A stretch of DNA of 7,757 bases from JBEKVE01 sp049514335 (lineage in GTDB: Bacteria; Actinomycetota; Acidimicrobiia; Acidimicrobiales; UBA8190): the NCBI GenBank assembly GCA_049514335.1, contig JBEKVE010000145.1, positions 1 through 7,757 on the forward strand, in the 5' to 3' direction. Positions 6,035-7,757 of the stretch are shown piece after piece (position 1 is the first letter of the stretch; each line of letters opens with the position of its first letter). Both the position numbers and the translations under genes were made by a program. The notes below the pieces were generated by a model. It did no database searches and was not told where the DNA came from. It worked only from the letters and a program-made list of their open reading frames with translations.

Positions 6035-7699
6035 ATGGCTGACTCCGCGAACCGTTACGACCGCCGGGCCTTCCTGTCACGGGGGGCGTCCACCGCGGCA
6101 GCCCTCGGACTGGCCGGCGTGGGTGTCCCCGCCCTGCTGTCCGCGTGCGGCAGCAACGCCCCCAAGGCCACCACCACCCGGACCCCCGGGGTCGGCACCG
6201 GCACCCCCCGCCGGGGCGGCACCATGACCGTGGGCCTCAACTCCGAGATCGACGGCTTTCTCCCCACCGCCAGCCACTTCGACAATTCGGGCCTGACCTA
6301 CGCCAACACCGTGTTCGACAGCCTGACCCGCGTGGGCGCCGACGGCATGGCCCACCCCTACCTGGCCCAGTCCGTGACGCCGAACGCCGACATGACGGTG
6401 TGGACCATCACCCTGCGCCCCGGCATCATCTTCCACGACGGGTCACCGCTCGACGCCCAGGTCCTCATGGCCAACTTCCAGGCGCTGCGCCAGTCTCCGC
6501 TCACGGCCCAGGCCGTGGCGCCCATCTCCAACGTGGCCACCACAGGCCAACTGCAGCTGCAGATCACCTGCGACGAGCCCCTGGTGGCGTTCCCCCACTA
6601 CCTCGCCACCCAGATCGGGTACCCGATCGCGCTGGCACAACTCGGGGCCAACGATTCCACCCATCCCATCGGGACGGGCCCGTTCATCTACGAGTCGTGG
6701 GAACCCAACGACCACTTCACCGCCCAGCGCAACCCCCACTACTGGCGAGCGGGGCTCCCCTATCTGGACTCCATCACGTACCGGCCCATCCCCGAGGACG
6801 AGTCCCGCGAGAACGCGCTGCGCTCGGGGAGCGTGGACATCATGGTGACGCGCGATCCGGGTGCGATCCGCGACCTGCGCGACAACGCCGCCTACCAGCA
6901 GATCGCCGACCTGAACCGGACGCACGGCCAGACCGACATGGACTTCATCATCCTCAACACCGAGGCCGACCCCACCAACGACCTGGTGGTGCGCCAGGCG
7001 CTCGCCCACGCCATGGACGTGGACGAGATCGTGAAGCTCTTCGGCGACGGGGTCACCCAGGCCAACACGAGCCTCTTCCCGCCCGGGTCCCCCTACCGAG
7101 CCGCCGACAACGGCTACCCCTCCTACGACCTGGACAAGGCCAAGCAGCTCGTGACCCAGGCCGCCCCGAACCACGGTGGGACGATCACACTCGCCCTCGA
7201 GACCGTCACCGACCCGCGACTGCTCGAGATCGTCCAGGCCATCTCCAACATGTGGGGCCAGGCGGGGATCAAGGTCACGGTGGGCGAGATCGAGCAGGTG
7301 ACGTTCATCGACAACCTGGTGACCGGAGCCTTCAGGGCCTACACCGACGAGATGTTCTCCGCCTCGGACCCCGACCTCAACTACGTCTGGCTGAGCTCCA
7401 CCACCGCCAACCCCCCCATCGCCCTCAACTTCGCCCGCAACAAGGACCCCCTGCTCGAAGCGGCGCTGCAGCAGGGCCGCACCCACAGCGATCCCGCCGT
7501 GCGGGCCGAGGCCTACCAGACGGTGGACAAGCGGCTGTCGGCCGACCTCCCCTATCTGTGGTTCTCACGGGCCACGTGGTCGGTCACGTCGGGCGCTGCC
7601 ATAGAGAACTTCAACCACATGACCCTGCCCGACGGCACCTTCGACCAGGGCTTCGCAGCCGGCGTGTTCACCCCCACGCCGGCCTGGCGAGCCACCTGA
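6035..7699 (+). CDS. ABC importer substrate-binding lipoprotein, family 5 (peptide/nickel/oligopeptide type)
   Basis: A 554-residue extracytoplasmic solute receptor that would deliver ligand to a DppBC/OppBC-type permease. The N-terminus has a twin-arginine motif (RRAFL, residues 10-14), a hydrophobic stretch (about 19-36) and a lipobox LSAC with C38 as the lipidated cysteine, so it is probably exported folded by Tat and anchored in the outer leaflet. A Thr/Pro-rich linker follows to about 60. The mature part shows family 5 landmarks: a TWTITLRPG-like block at 121-130 (TVWTITLRPG) with FHDGSPL (133-139), IGTGPFIYESW (212-222), QRNPHYW (231-237) and VRQALAHAMDVDEIV (319-333). Length is normal for the family. 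The ligand cannot be deduced; dipeptides, oligopeptides, nickel chelates and oligosaccharides are all known for relatives. It starts the plus-strand unit, 21 bp before the next gene. Confidence 0.95.
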   Translation: MADSANRYDRRAFLSRGASTAAALGLAGVGVPALLSACGSNAPKATTTRTPGVGTGTPRRGGTMTVGLNSEIDGFLPTASHFDNSGLTYANTVFDSLTRVGADGMAHPYLAQSVTPNADMTVWTITLRPGIIFHDGSPLDAQVLMANFQALRQSPLTAQAVAPISNVATTGQLQLQITCDEPLVAFPHYLATQIGYPIALAQLGANDSTHPIGTGPFIYESWEPNDHFTAQRNPHYWRAGLPYLDSITYRPIPEDESRENALRSGSVDIMVTRDPGAIRDLRDNAAYQQIADLNRTHGQTDMDFIILNTEADPTNDLVVRQALAHAMDVDEIVKLFGDGVTQANTSLFPPGSPYRAADNGYPSYDLDKAKQLVTQAAPNHGGTITLALETVTDPRLLEIVQAISNMWGQAGIKVTVGEIEQVTFIDNLVTGAFRAYTDEMFSASDPDLNYVWLSSTTANPPIALNFARNKDPLLEAALQQGRTHSDPAVRAEAYQTVDKRLSADLPYLWFSRATWSVTSGAAIENFNHMTLPDGTFDQGFAAGVFTPTPAWRAT

Positions 7700-7720
7700 G
7701 CCGGCCCCACTACGACGAGC

Positions 7721-7757
7721 ATGCTCCGCTACGCCGGCACCCGGTTCGCCCAGCTCG
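7721..7757 (+). CDS. Partial: probable ABC transporter permease (DppB/OppB type), N-terminus only
   Basis: An ATG at 7721, 21 bp after the lipoprotein stop, opens a frame that runs to the window edge and gives MLRYAGTRFAQL. A short basic N-terminus of the M-L-R-Y-x-x-x-R-x-x-Q-L kind is typical of the first permease of dipeptide/oligopeptide importers, just before transmembrane helix 1. The gene order (receptor, then permease) agrees. The ribosome site is poor (ACGAGC before the ATG). Only 12 codons are visible, so the call rests mostly on context. Confidence 0.6.
   Translation, partial: MLRYAGTRFAQL

Noticed and set aside
6443..7486. 347-codon open frame antisense to the ABC receptor
   Set aside because: The plus-strand receptor is a complete family 5 protein with signal peptide. 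The antisense product is Gly/Val/Asp/His-rich and motif-free.

Overview
The window is very GC-rich, with G/C-rich third codon positions, frequent GTG starts and long spurious antisense reading frames. It looks like a chromosomal piece of a high-GC actinobacterium. The exact lineage cannot be read from it; an uncultivated Acidimicrobiia-type or related actinomycete is a guess. There are no RNA genes, insertion sequences, CRISPR arrays, phage genes or attachment sites that I can support.

Two divergent transcription units meet at about 5859-6034. Leftward on the minus strand, in transcription order, are: a PIG-V-like membrane mannosyltransferase (5858 to 4599), a UDP-galactopyranose-mutase/HemY-like FAD oxidoreductase (4543 to 2948), a Wzx/MOP-type polysaccharide flippase (2948 to 1488) and a GT-B family 4 glycosyltransferase (1396 to 11). 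Gaps are 55 bp, a 1-base stop/start overlap (TAGTG) and 91 bp, so this is probably one operon. The genes fit assembly and export of a lipid-linked cell-surface glycan: a cytosolic nucleotide-sugar glycosyltransferase, a flippase, a polyprenyl-phosphate-sugar-type transferase acting outside the membrane, and a redox enzyme of unknown substrate. No polymerase, ligase or initiating phosphoglycosyltransferase is in view.

Rightward on the plus strand are a Tat-type lipoprotein, the family 5 substrate-binding protein of an ABC importer (6035-7699), and then the first 12 codons of what is probably its permease (7721 to the window edge). This is the usual start of a dipeptide/oligopeptide/nickel-type importer operon.

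The region between the divergent units holds a perfect 12-bp inverted repeat with a 29-bp spacer and a compact 14-bp dyad. Four 15-bp tandem repeats lie in the 5' end of the mannosyltransferase gene. These, plus a roughly 36-residue low-complexity insert in the family 4 glycosyltransferase, are the least ordinary items. I see no convincing previously undescribed system; most of the window is conventional envelope-glycan and transporter gene content.
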